Shown here: positions 48,297 through 59,096 of the stretch, one piece after another | How positions within the stretch are numbered: position 1 is the stretch's first letter | Layout: every line of letters starts with the position of its first letter | Assembly: GCA_039545295.1 (NCBI GenBank) | Contig: BCIK01000008.1 | Coordinates: forward strand, 760,487 to 824,486 | Source of the DNA: Udeniomyces pyricola | Taxonomy: Eukaryota; Basidiomycota; Tremellomycetes; Cystofilobasidiales; Mrakiaceae | Length of the DNA stretch: 64,000 nt | Direction: 5' to 3' | Made by a program: the position numbers and the translations under genes | The notes under the pieces: generated by a model | What the model was told of the DNA's origin: nothing | The model's input: only the letters and a program-made list of their open reading frames with translations | The model's database searches: none

Positions 48297-48917
48297 CGAC
48301 GAACAGAATCTATCCGGCAAGGCATGTACCGCAAGCAAAACCTACCCGAGATCCTCCGTCAAGAACGTCTAGCAGCCGAAGCCTTAGCGACCGCCGCTCG
48401 TCTAGCCTCCCTCAAAGCCGCCAACGAAGCCCGAGAATCCGCTCGACTCGCCCAACTGGCCCAAACAAAATCGGCAGCGGTCGAGCAAGGATTCGAAGCC
48501 GAACGAAAAGCGTACGAAGCTCGATGGAAGACGTTTGTTCAAACCGACGATGGCGGTGGCGGTGGCGTTATGAAGCCGGCGTCATTGAGCTTTCGAGAGA
48601 TCCCTTGGCCGGTGTTTGAGGTGCCTCATCAACCTTCAGGTATCACTCTGAAGGATCTCCGGATTTCATCGATTCGGGCCTTTCTTCTTCCTTCACCCAC
48701 TATCCTTCTTTCTACTGCGACGACGACGGCTGAAGCAAGGGAGGAAGAAGCCAGGAAGCATCGCAAGGATGTTTTGCGCGAGGCGATCCGACGGTACCAT
48801 CCCGACAAATTCACCCGCCATCTCCCACGCGTCAAGGAGAAAGATAGGGCGAAAGTCGAGGAGGGCGTAGGGATCGTTGGGAGGTGCTTGGTCGAATTGA
48901 TGGCGGAGAAACCGTAG
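47332..48917 (+). CDS. NFKBIL1-like protein with J-domain-like C-terminus
   Basis: Homologues of human NF-kappa-B inhibitor-like 1 share a C-terminal helical region that resembles a DnaJ fold; the human protein has been linked to splicing control. Proposed exons 47332-47363, 47503-48149 and 48307-48917 give 429 residues. The second exon starts KETPTERARREEKAFRKAAR, then is Ser/Pro-rich up to HSYYSQAASHDAAFEQRLRD and EREGNVWYDPRGGYA. The third has ESIRQGMYRKQNLPEILRQE, an Ala/Arg coiled coil, FREIPWPVFEVP, then RKDVLREAIRRYHPDKF and VKEKDRAKVEEGVGIVGRCL, the diagnostic family end with an HPD tripeptide. No ankyrin repeats are seen. The first exon uses a weak gttcgc donor and is the uncertain part. 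Intron 2 contains a 33-T run. Confidence 0.75.
48264..48296 (+). repeat. 33-T homopolymer within an intron
   Basis: 33 uninterrupted T just before the acceptor cgaacag of the NFKBIL1-like gene, acting as an extreme polypyrimidine tract. Exact length may be a sequencing artefact. Confidence 0.7.
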
Positions 48918-49223
48918 TGTCTTTCAATAATTTGACTCAGACGGAAGAAAAAGAAGAAAGAAAAGAAGAACAAGCTTGAAAAAGAAAGAAGATCAAGAGG
49001 AAGGGAATGCGGGCATCCTTGCCTTGTGTCACTTTGGGCATGGAATTTGCAAACCGGGGTTGAGAATCATCATACTCGAGAAAAAAAAAACAGAAAAAAA
49101 AAAGAATACACCATCATCCTGATAGACCCTCAACCCTAGACCACTAGCAAAAACCTCCCAACCTCCCAATCCCATATCTGATCTCGGCGAAGTGTTTCCG
49201 TCCATTACTTCCGATGAGCCCGT
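48918..49223. other. Convergent 3' flanks of NFKBIL1-like gene and HNT1
   Basis: About 300 bp, A-rich near 48945-48995 and 49080-49105. It should contain the two 3' UTRs. Nothing else is seen. Confidence 0.45.
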
Positions 49224-50587
49224 TCAGAGACGGCTCTTCATCTCTTCGAGAATCTTGGCAAGCTCCTCTTTGGACTGAGAGATGAACAATCAAGGAAGAG
49301 ACAAAGAGGTGAATGAGTGCCTCGTGAGTTGTCGTTGGTCAAGACGTCAGGGGCAGGAGAAACAGAAGATTGATACGAACGGGTTGCGTAGCTGTGGGAG
49401 ATGATGCGATAAGCGTTTAAGCGTCTGATTCAACGGCAGTAACAGAATGTGATTCGCTCACGATCCACAATACTCACTAGGCCATCCAATACCACTAATG
49501 TAGATTCATCAACCATGTGAGACGACAGTAAAACATAGCGGAAAGTATCCCTGTCAGACTCGGACCTTCGAAAAGATAAACGATGACGTGGATAGACAGA
49601 GAACACGTGCGACTCGCAAGACTCACAGACCGCTCTCGTCGCTGGCAGAAGGTTTGGGAATCACCTGGATGTATGGAAAATAGGCAGATAAGACGTTCAA
49701 ATCCCGATGGTATTTTGACGCATGGTCAGATGACCCATGGTGCATGGAGGCGAAAGACGGGGGCAGCATTGTAGGACAGTTCTGCTCACATGGAAATGGA
49801 CATGGTCGACGACCTGATGGGCGTTTCGACCGTTGTTCTAATTGGCGGAAAAGACACATTAGCCATTACGTTAGCTGGCACAACGAATAATGTGACTGTG
49901 ATGCGAAAATTACAGGTGGGTTTACCTGAAGGATGTTGCTGGAGCAGGGGGAAAGACGATGATGAAACATATCAGATTGAATGTTTGAGTTGAGCCCTGT
50001 ATCTGCAAGAAGAAGACAGGCTCACTAGTCCTCGGCTCCAGTCGCGATAGCTAGCTTCTTGGCAACCTAATGGGCAAGTGTCCGGTTAAGGTAGTGTCAG
50101 AGAAGGAACAACGACTGACGCTACACGTCATCTGGCCAAGAGCATTTCTCTTTGCGTGGTACTACAATCGTTTCTTCTTGATCTGATAAATGAAAAGCGA
50201 CGTCGAAATGAGGGAGAAGATTTATCTACTCACCGGCAAGAGGTCAGCCAAGGATTCGTCCGGAAGCTCATGCAGCTTCTTAGCATGGAACTTGGGGATG
50301 ACAAGGCAGTGCCCTCGCGAGAGAGGTCCGATGTCGAGGAAGGCGTAGCTGTTTAGATACAGTGCAGAATGAGACCAGTTAGCACACAGGGATGAGAGAG
50401 AATGGGATGTGCGGGTGAAGTCGTGTACGGAGCAAGGACCGGGTATCGTCGAGAGCGGAGGAAAGATGGAGGATCAGATGACGAAGCTAAAGGGAAAGGT
50501 TCGAGATGGAACGCACGAGAGCTTGGTCTCGAGGATCTTGAGCGAGGGGATCTCTCCGGCAATGATTTTGCAGAAGATGCAAGACAT
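49224..50587 (-). CDS. HNT1: HIT-family nucleotide hydrolase Hnt1/HINT1
   Basis: HINT proteins hydrolyse AMP-lysine and other adenosine phosphoramidates. Nine exons give 134 residues: 50517-50587, 50234-50348, 50026-50066, 49926-49938, 49790-49837, 49627-49664, 49478-49494, 49381-49391 and 49224-49274. The protein starts MSCIFCKIIAGEIPSLKILE, continues SYAFLDIGPLSRGHCLVIPK and FHAKKLHELPDESLADLL, and carries the catalytic histidine triad in HQVVDHVHFHVIPKP. It ends SKEELAKILEEMKSRL. Exons 4, 7 and 8 are 13, 17 and 11 nt, yet the phases agree throughout and restore the family sequence. The last intron starts GTTCGT. It is transcribed away from crtI across a 419-bp shared region; no functional link between the two is known. 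Confidence 0.9.
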
Positions 50588-51006
50588 TTTGCGTGGGTGG
50601 GTTGAAGGATGGAGATGGGATTGGGGGGGGGGTTGAAATGTTGTCGAAGATGATCGATGTATGGTTGGGAGCTGGAATCCATGCTGTTTGTTCCCTGATC
50701 AGAGTGGCTTTCGGTATTTCGGTCGGGAGGATGCGGGTGTAACGTAACTGAAGGGTTGGGAAATAAAATAATAACAAGAATATAGAATCGCTTGCTCCGG
50801 ATTTGTGACGATCTCGATCGGGGCGGACCGAAGCAGAAGCGGAGAAGCCCCCACGCGTCTTGCCCACGTAATCGTTTCATTGTCAGGCCGCATCAGCCAG
50901 TCTCGTCCCATATCCTACATCATTCAACTTATTCATCGACCTCACACCATCAGTACTACGTCCATTCTCACTCCCAACCCACATCTCACACATACAACAC
51001 CACCCA
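50588..51006. promoter_or_regulatory. Divergent HNT1/crtI promoter region
   Basis: 419 bp lie between the two start codons. A G run near 50625 is on the HNT1 side; the crtI leader is CA-rich. I looked for sterol-regulatory (ATCACNCCAC-like) and Mig1-like sites because crt genes of related yeasts respond to such factors; only one imperfect CTCACACCAT near 50940 was seen, too weak to call. Confidence 0.45.
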
Positions 51007-54000
51007 ATGTCAACTGATCACAAACATAAGAGACCCACAGCCGTCGTCATAGGTCAGACTCGCTCTTCGGCCCCCGACTACTTCTGGCACACAGTCCTCA
51101 TCGTTTGGTTGCTTGCCTTTCGTTCATTCCTCATTACCATGACCTGATAGGAGCCGGCGTCGGTGGGATCGCGACCGCTGCTCGTCTTTCCAAGGCCGGG
51201 TTTGACGTGACTATCTATGAAAAGGTGACAGACCCGATCCCCTCCCCAGAATGGAGCCTCTCCCAGTCTTCGACCTGTTCGTGTTGTGCTTCTTTGCTGA
51301 CAGACGACGCTGCGAACCCCGATCGAGCAGAATGACTACTCTGGCGGTCGATGCTCGCTCATCGAAAAGGATGGATACGTAAGCTCGCCACCCTCACATG
51401 CTTTCCGAGCACCATAGAGTGATGCTGAATCAACGTGACGTGATCCGAATCGGCTCCTCCATCTTTCTCCTTTGGCCCCTCCACATAGCGTTTCGACCGG
51501 GTACGTCTGTCGAGGGACTCTCGTCCACAATCGTTTGGCGATTGATATGATGTCTGCTTTGGCCAGGAAACTGATAATTTCCATGTGACATACGATGATC
51601 CAGGGCCCGAGTCTGCTGCTCCTTCCGGATCTGTTCAAACAGACTTTCGAGGACCTCGGCGAGAAGATGGAGGATCATGTCGAACTCATCAAATGTAAGC
51701 ACGAACCCTTTCACTTACGAAGCCTGTCCAGTATCGAATTTAATCAAGGCCAAGTCTTAACGCTAGCGTGATTGTTGTCGCAGGTGATCCAAATTATATC
51801 GTTCATTTCCACGATGTTCGTAGCGAGACGGCTTCCAATTTCGGCCCGCCCAGCGCCTCCATACAATCATCGACTACAGTACTGAAATCATACATCCCTT
51901 GGTTCTTTACAGGGAGAGCAAATCGAGCTCTCAACCGATCTCTCTAGGATGAAGAAAGAAATTGAACGATTTGAGGGTAAAGATGGATTTGAACGCTTCT
52001 TGGGCTTTCTCGCCGAGGTACGATCTCGGAGCTTAGCTTTCTATTGGTACACTTCAAGTCAGATACTGTTGCTGATATTACAACCTCTCGCACTACAGTC
52101 ACATCGTCATTACGAGCTGTCGGTTCTTCATGTTCTCTCCAAAAACTTTCCTTCGATATTTTCCCTCCTCAGATGGTCGTTTGTCAAGGAAGTCCTTCGT
52201 CTGCATCCATTTGAGGTGAGTCACTGTTCTGGTGAATCTCGATGGAACAGGTGGTTCCAACAAATCTTGATCGTTGTGCTGTGTTCATTTGTTCATCATT
52301 CCTCCAGAGTATTTGGTCGCGGGCCTCTCGCTATTTTCAGACCGATCGGTTGCGTCGAGCGTTTAGCTTTTCTTCCATGTACATGGGCATGTCGTAAGTT
52401 CTTCCTCTGATCTGTATACTCTATGGCTTATGCAAGCTTTGATTAAGTAAAGCAGCTGAACGAGACATGATCCACCCTAATGACTATCATTCCCACTGCA
52501 GTCCATTCGAAGCTCCGGGGACATACTCGCTGCTCCAGTACACCGAGATGGCAGAAGGAATTTGGTATCCGAGAGGCGGGTTCTGGCAGTGAGTGCGGTA
52601 CCTGACCCTGCATATACCTCAGATATCCTGTCTGTTGACTATATTCATTGTACACATGCTACATCAGAGTCCCCAACGCTCTCCTCAAGATCTTCCTCGC
52701 TTCTTCTCCAAACTCGGCTGTACACCTCTCGACACCTGTCTCTCAGATCCTCCTCTCGCCGGACAACAAACGGGCCATTGGCGTTCGGCTCGGGAACGGC
52801 AAGGAACATCATGCAGACGTCGTCGTGATCAATGCCGAGTGAGTCGACTGGTCGGCAGACGCATCATTTTCATATCGCATCGGCGACCGACTATATATTG
52901 ACTCGTTTTGGGTTTGCGATGATTACTAGTCTCATGTACGCTCAGCAACACTTGCTTCCTCCGCCTGTCAATGGTGTTAAGCGGCTCAAGGCTCTTGAGG
53001 CGATCGGCAAGATGCGGGGGTCATGCTCAAGCATCTCCTTCTATTGGCAAATGAACGGCATCGTCAAAGGTCTCGGAGGCCACAACGTCTTTCTCGCAGA
53101 AGATTACAAGGTGCATATCTCTTGGCTCCTTTCCTTATTCAGCTGTCATCCCTTTGTATGCGTCTTTGGTTTGACCTAATAACGTCCCTTCTGCTTCCTT
53201 CTTTCAGGGGTCATTTGATGCCATCTTCCAAGACCTCTTGCTTCCTAAAGAGCCTTCATTTTATGTTAACGTGCCCTCGCGGATCGATCCATCGGCTGCA
53301 CCGGCAGGCAAAGACGCGATCGTCATTCTCGTTGTAAGTCTACTTTACGATCAGCTTGCAATCCGAGCAACACCAATCAATCCGCTTGAGCACGTTTCTG
53401 ACCTTAGTGATCTCTCCTTTCAAAAACATCCTTTCTTGCCATCAACCTTAGCCGTGTGGTCATATCAACCCAGACGAGCCTCAAGACTGGCCAGCCCTGA
53501 CGATCCTCGCCCGGAACTACATCCTTTCGACGCTCTCGTCCAAACTTGGCATTCCTGAGCAAACCCTGCGGGACATGATTGATCAAGAGACAGTCAATGA
53601 TGCCGTCGATTGGCAGGCGGAGTTCAACCTCGAGAATGGATCGGTGAGTGTCCTACAGGCCGAGGCAATACAAGTCCATGATGCTTTGGGTGTCCCAGCG
53701 GCATCGAGCCTGACTATCTGTTTTCTCTTTTTCTTTTTTTTTCCTCCTTCGCTTCCTCCAATTGTCAAACGTTGGTACATGTTTGCGTTGGAATCAGATT
53801 TTGGGGTTGGGTCATAACTTTACACAAGTGCTTGGATTCCGACCGAGCATTCAACATCCTTGTGAGTTTTTCTCCTTTCGTATCTCGACACCCTTTGAGC
53901 GTTAAACTCACTTTCGCTCACGACAACTTCGACCTCCGATCTCCTTCCTTCCACTTCCAACCCCCTCCTCCGCTTATCCCCTTGCCCTCGGTGATCCACG

Positions 54001-54440
54001 TCTCCTACCCTTCCCTTCTAGCCATCTCGTCCCTTTTCTCCGTTGGCGCCTCGACCCACCCCGGTACTGGTGTCCCCATCGTTCTCGCCGGTTCCAAACT
54101 CACGACGGCCGCCATCCTCGAATCCTTCTCGCTCCCACTCCCTCCAGCTCTCCCCTCAGCGCTCTCGTCGCTCTCCGTTCCTTACGGCGGCAAGCCTAGG
54201 ACGGCCCTCGCGACGACGAGTCGATCGGAGTTGGATTGGGTGAGGAAGAGGAACGTCATGGACTTGGAGAGGTGGGTTCAGGTCCTGGCCATGTTGATGG
54301 TGGTGTTTGTCGCGTGGTCGTTGGCTCAGGTAGTTACTCCAGGGGAAGGCGGTAGTAGGGTTGGATGGAAACGGGTCTTTGAGACGAACGGAAGTAGTCG
54401 GGGGGTAGAGGGCAGTAAGCTTGTAGGTGGGGATTGGTAG
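51007..54440 (+). CDS. crtI: Phytoene desaturase (carotenoid biosynthesis)
   Basis: CrtI is a membrane-associated FAD enzyme that introduces the double bonds turning phytoene into lycopene-type carotenes. Sixteen exons give 616 residues: 51007-51052, 51151-51224, 51331-51378, 51489-51500, 51604-51694, 51784-51815, 51913-52017, 52099-52215, 52308-52393, 52502-52588, 52668-52838, 52930-53110, 53208-53333, 53452-53643, 53798-53861, 54022-54440. The dinucleotide fold is VVIGAGVGGIATAARLSKAG; further blocks are GPSLLLLPDLFKQTFEDLGE, RFEGKDGFERFLGFL, YSLLQYTEMAEGIWYPRGGF, PSRIDPSAAPAGKDAIVILV and GASTHPGTGVPIVLAG. A C-terminal helix (WVQVLAMLMVVFVAWSLA) anchors it. It is about 34 residues longer than the Phaffia enzyme, mainly at the C-terminus, and exon 4 is 12 nt. 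Intron 6 starts GTTCGT. No other crt gene is in the window. Confidence 0.95.
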
Positions 54441-55263
54441 GTTTCACACAAGGGTGTAGTGATGGTGTTGTGTTCTCTGACCATTAGCGCCCAGAAGTTT
54501 CGCTCGCTGTATACTATCAGTATCACTAGCGTGGGGTCGATCAGACCCTCTAGCGTCATTTGTCTTGTCTCGATTACTCTCATACAACTTTTTTTCCCCC
54601 TCTCTTTATTTCTTTCGGGATGGCTTTCTTTTTCCTCTCTTTCTTTCGATACGTTTCTTCTTCGATTCTGAGTGGGATGATCTCTTGGGTGTCTGCGTTT
54701 TTTATTCTCCTGTCCTGTTTTTAACATTACATTGATGATCGGGCAATCATATTCTGACGTGGCTCGACTAGATCGTGATTGGCTGTTGGCTTGGATGTCA
54801 TCTGCACATGGCTTCGTGGCAAGGATGGATGGATGGATGACGATGATCCATAACGTACTGCGGAGCCCAACCATGATCAGGGGTTGATCAATTCTTGTAA
54901 GGCGACAATGGACGTTGAGAATACGATAAACGAAAGAAAGAGAGAGAGAGAGAGAGAGCAAACGGAAGAGTCGAGGAGAACAAGGCGACTTGTGACGCAG
55001 TGTACGGAAAGATGAGATTGAGGGATACAAAAAAAAAAGGCGTTGAGCTTGAAGAGAGAAAGAGAAAGAAAAGAGCTATCACTAGTCGAGAGAGAGAAAT
55101 AAAAGCGATCAGGTTCTGCAAGTAAAGCCGAGGAAAGCGACATGTAAACCTCCTTTTTCCTCCTGCGTATGATCCAATCAACCGATTACTAACCCGCTGT
55201 CATCGCCTCCATCACGTACGTAACATGGTGCTCCAGACACGTGTCTCATCGTCCATCGACTGT
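54441..55263. other. Convergent 3' flanks of crtI and CHS5
   Basis: About 820 bp with T/C-rich DNA near 54590-54670, GGAT repeats near 54824-54838 and an AG dinucleotide run at about 54939-54958. No gene is supported; frames here read repeats. Confidence 0.5.
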
Positions 55264-58200
55264 CTATTTCTTTCCCTTTTTCCCTTTTTTCCCTTTCTTC
55301 TTCCCTCCTCCACCCCCACCGCCGCCACCGCTAGTACCAGCACCGCCTCCCGACGGCGTAGGGGAAGGAGTCGATGACGTTGGTACTTCAGTAGCCTCCT
55401 CCAAGGTCGTCGTCGTAGCTGTCGTCGTCTCTCCTTCAAGATCTTCATCTTCCTCCTCTCCATCCTCCTCTTCTTCACGACCATCGACTTTGCCTCCCTC
55501 TAACCCTTTCTCCTCTCCCAGATCGGAGATGTCATCCGTAGCCGGTCGGTCGACCGAATCCGTCTGCATAGATGGAGGTTCTGGCGAACCAACGGTATTT
55601 TGAACCGTCTTCTGCTGTGCCAAGGCGGTCGACGAAGCGAGGACTTCGACGTGCACGCCATCTTCGGGGGAGATCGCAACGATTTCAGAATGGGTATCAT
55701 CCGGGATGACTGTCGTGTCTGTAGCCAGGGTGACAGGTGGAGAAGAGGAAGAAGGGACAGATGTCTCGTTGTCCAAAGTAGTGGCCGGGGTGATGTCGAT
55801 GATGCTGTCGTTGGCATCATCAGTAGTGAAGGGAATGGATGTATCGACGACTTGGTCCGAGAGGGAGATATCCTGTGTTGAAGGATCAATGGTTGAAGAA
55901 GTCCCCTGCCGCTCCTCTTCCTCCTCGTGCTTTGGGTGTAACTCTTCACTGTCCTTCTTCCGCTCCTCCACATCACCCCCATCCACCTCTACCATTGGCT
56001 GACTTCCCACCTCGACCGCCGGTAGATCCTCGCCTTGATCACTCCCCATCGTATCCTCTTGACCAAACGTCTCGACCTCCTCTCTGATCACTTCCGGCAA
56101 TCCCCTTTCCATCCCTCCCGGTGGACTCGGACTCTGGATCTGGATCTCGACGTTGCTCGGGTTCAGAGGCGGGCTCGATACCGTTCGAGCATGGTTGACC
56201 ATCGTGGGCGAATCGTCGATGGTAATCGAAGGGATAGGAGGATGGGCTTCCATTTCAGCGGCGTATTCATGACCAAACGCCGTCTCGTTGTCATTGGTCT
56301 TGCCGTCAATGATGACATCCGAAGTCGTGTCGAGCTCGGATTCCCGAGGTGAGGGAGAAGAGGAGGAAGAAGGGGGAGTGACCGTAGACTCTTGGGATGG
56401 AGGCGCTTCACTGATGAGATGCCCGTTGTCAAATGTGTCGTCGTGCGAAGCATCGTTCGTCAGCGCCACTGCAGCGAGAGCTTGCTCCGCCTCCGAGGTG
56501 GCAGAAGGTTCGACCGTGGTTGCTGGGCTTGGAGAATTGGATGTTGGCGTTGGATCGTCAGTGATGGGAGGGGAAGGAGAGGCCGCTTGGTCTCGAGCTT
56601 GGGCTGCAGCGACAGCTTGAGGCGAGAGAGGGAACCTAAAAGTCGTCGATGAGCGGAGAAAATTACAAGGAAGCAAGAAGCAGAGGTACCAACAACTGTC
56701 AGTGTACAAGGCCTTCTCAATTTCTTTTGGCAAGACAGACGTTGGAACACTGAAGGAACAAACTTAAATCCTCGATTCAGGTTACCGTCTGCTTCGGCTG
56801 GAACGGGTCGCTTGAACTCCTTCCTGGTATCTTCCTCTTCTTCTGGATGAACACCACCAATTTGTTGTCCTCCGCCTCCCACCTTCTCCAAACGCCTCGC
56901 CTCCGCGAGTTGGAGCTCCTCCATACGGGCCCGACTCTCCGAGCTCGGGCTGGGTTCCATGGTGGAGCTGCCGGGCTGTGGCTCATCAGTGCCCTCTGTG
57001 GGCGTCTTGATGCCGTTAGGTAGGGAGTGGCGGGGAGTCGAGAGAGGAGACAGAGGATCACTATGATGAGCAGATGAGTTTCCGGGAAGGCTGGGTGTGG
57101 GAAGAGATGGAGAGCGGGCAAAGGTGGCACTCGAGAATGACGTAGTTGGGTGAGAGCCGAGAAGGTGTTGTGAAACTACACGAGCAAAGCGAGGACGACA
57201 GTGTACGTCAGTACATGAATCTATATCAACGGTGCGATCTTCATGCAACATCTTCTCTGCTATGTATACAGATTCCCCTGGTGAGGGATTGGAGAGTCAT
57301 ACGCACTCGGCACCATCTTCCTTTGTTCCTGACAAGCCAAGATCCATCCAGGCTCCACAACGGGCAGTGTCAACTGGAGAGCTTTCTGGTACTCTACCCC
57401 GGGACCAGTGCTCGAACCACTCGTACCCGCAGGAGTCGTGCAGACAAAGTGAGTCGTGTCGATCTGAATCCGGTCCGAGAACTTTGCGCCCATCTCGGTG
57501 AGCGCGAGTTGGGCTGTGTGGAGGAGATGTGGATCTTGAACGGTGCCGAAGCATACTGAGATACCAGAAGTATCGCTGTGATGGATAAACATGCAAGTTA
57601 GCAGGGCAAAAGGCAAAGGGCCGCGTCCTCACGCATGTGTGATGAAAGATTCAGAGGAAGGAAACAACGCGACTGGACCCCAAAGAAACGCGAACACGCA
57701 CTTAATCGTGTGAGTTCGAACGCGGACCACGTTGGAAGGATAGGTGCCAGCAGTAGTTTTGCTGCGATATGGTAATGGTTTAGTTCGACAGGAGACAGTA
57801 TAGGCGTGTCTTGTCAGCGAGATGGTACCCAACGACTGCCTTCAATCCCGCTTCCAACCCTCATTTTTTCCGGCCATTGCGGAAAGTATACGAACAGGAC
57901 GAGTTGAAATGTGTAGTCTGTGTCAAGCTGTAGACTTGAGAGCTTGGTACTCAAGTTGAAGGTTGGATTCGGGATGTTGGCGAGCCGAGTGCCGTTGCGG
58001 TAGATCTCGAGCCCTCTCAGCTTGGCACTCGCAAGCTCGAGCTTACCCCACTCGAGGGTGACGGACGTCTGCGTCGTGTTTCGAAGCACGAGGTTCGGTG
58101 GCTGCGGGTTCCGCGTACCATATAGATCAAGAATGGAAGACTGTAGTGAGCGAAATGCTTTGGTGTGGGTCCGTTCGGCGGGGAGGTTTCGGGCAACCGA

Positions 58201-58778
58201 GATGGAGACAATGGAGCCAGATTGTGTGCCGGGAGGAAGGAGAAGGGAGGGGAATTCAATCAGATGGGCCCGGTCGCCAATCAAGATCTACGGATCGCGT
58301 GGCAGAATAAGGTAGAGGTTCACAGAAATATCAGTGGGTTGTGCTTAGTGAGAGGCTGCGAACAGCAGGCAGGTCATTGACAGTCGACTCACAGCCTAGC
58401 AAGTAGAGAAAGCGGCGACGAGATGGCGCGGTCGACGGTGGAAAAGGGGCAAGCAGGGAGGAAGGAGGTGGTCAGGTCAGCTCAGGGCATCATTGCCACG
58501 CCAAGTTAAAGCATGGATTCTCACCATGCCGGCATCGAGCTAGAAGCAGTCATCATGGATGTCCAAAGCGAGACAAGAAACGCGTGAGCATGGATGGTCT
58601 GGGAGGACAAAGACAGAAAGAAGCAGAGGGCGATGGTGCTGACCTTGCCGACGGTGAACGTTTGCTGTTAGAGGTCGAGATTGTATGCGGGTTGGAAGGT
58701 CAGCTGATGGACCCATGTGATGGATAGGCGGGGATGGTATGAAGTCGGACGAACGTATTGCTGCTTGGATGAGCCCAT
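55264..58778 (-). CDS. CHS5: Chs5, exomer core scaffold for chitin synthase export
   Basis: Chs5 dimers form the exomer coat core at the trans-Golgi that exports chitin synthase Chs3 to the plasma membrane. First exons: 58755-58778 (MGSSKQQY), 58644-58664 (QTFTVGK), 58525-58539 (LDAGM), 57896-58287, 57702-57761 and 57307-57575, all phase-consistent. After HLIEFPSLLLPPG comes a fibronectin type III domain (TTQTSVTLEWGKLELASAKL, LDTDYTFQLVL) and a BRCT domain (GISVCFGTVQD, IDTTHFVCTTPAG, LPVVEPGWILAC). A long acidic, Ser/Thr-rich tail follows and ends KKKGKKGKKGKK, like yeast Chs5. Introns 1 and 4 of this model start GTTCGT. A 3-nt exon (GCT near 58403) between LDAGM and ILIGDRAH is possible but unproven. 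The tail exon boundaries near 56.6-57.2 kb are approximate. Confidence 0.9.
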
Positions 58779-59096
58779 GACCAAGGGTGATGTGAAGGGG
58801 ACGGATTGGGATCGGGATGGTCGACGGTAGACTTGTTATATCTTACTCGGAGTTGAACAGACAGACGAGAGGAAAGCGAGATGCGCCGAGGCAGCGCGCG
58901 CAGTCGTCTTCACTTTCGTGTACACAGTACGACTTGATGAAAGTCGAACCTGTCAGTCACTTGCAATCTGGACAACATCATCCCAACACCCATCAATTAA
59001 CCATCTCCTTCGACCCAACGACATAGAGTTCAGAGGTAGTCACTCTCACAATCATCTTGTCACGTTCCTTCTTACTCGCATAGACCTATCCGTCAC
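58779..59096. promoter_or_regulatory. Divergent CHS5/HUT1 upstream region
   Basis: 318 bp between divergent starts. The HUT1 side is C/T/A-rich leader. No extra feature seen. Confidence 0.45.

Noticed and set aside
50900..51000. Sterol-regulatory-like site CTCACACCAT upstream of crtI
   Set aside because: Two mismatches to the usual element and single occurrence; too weak to call.
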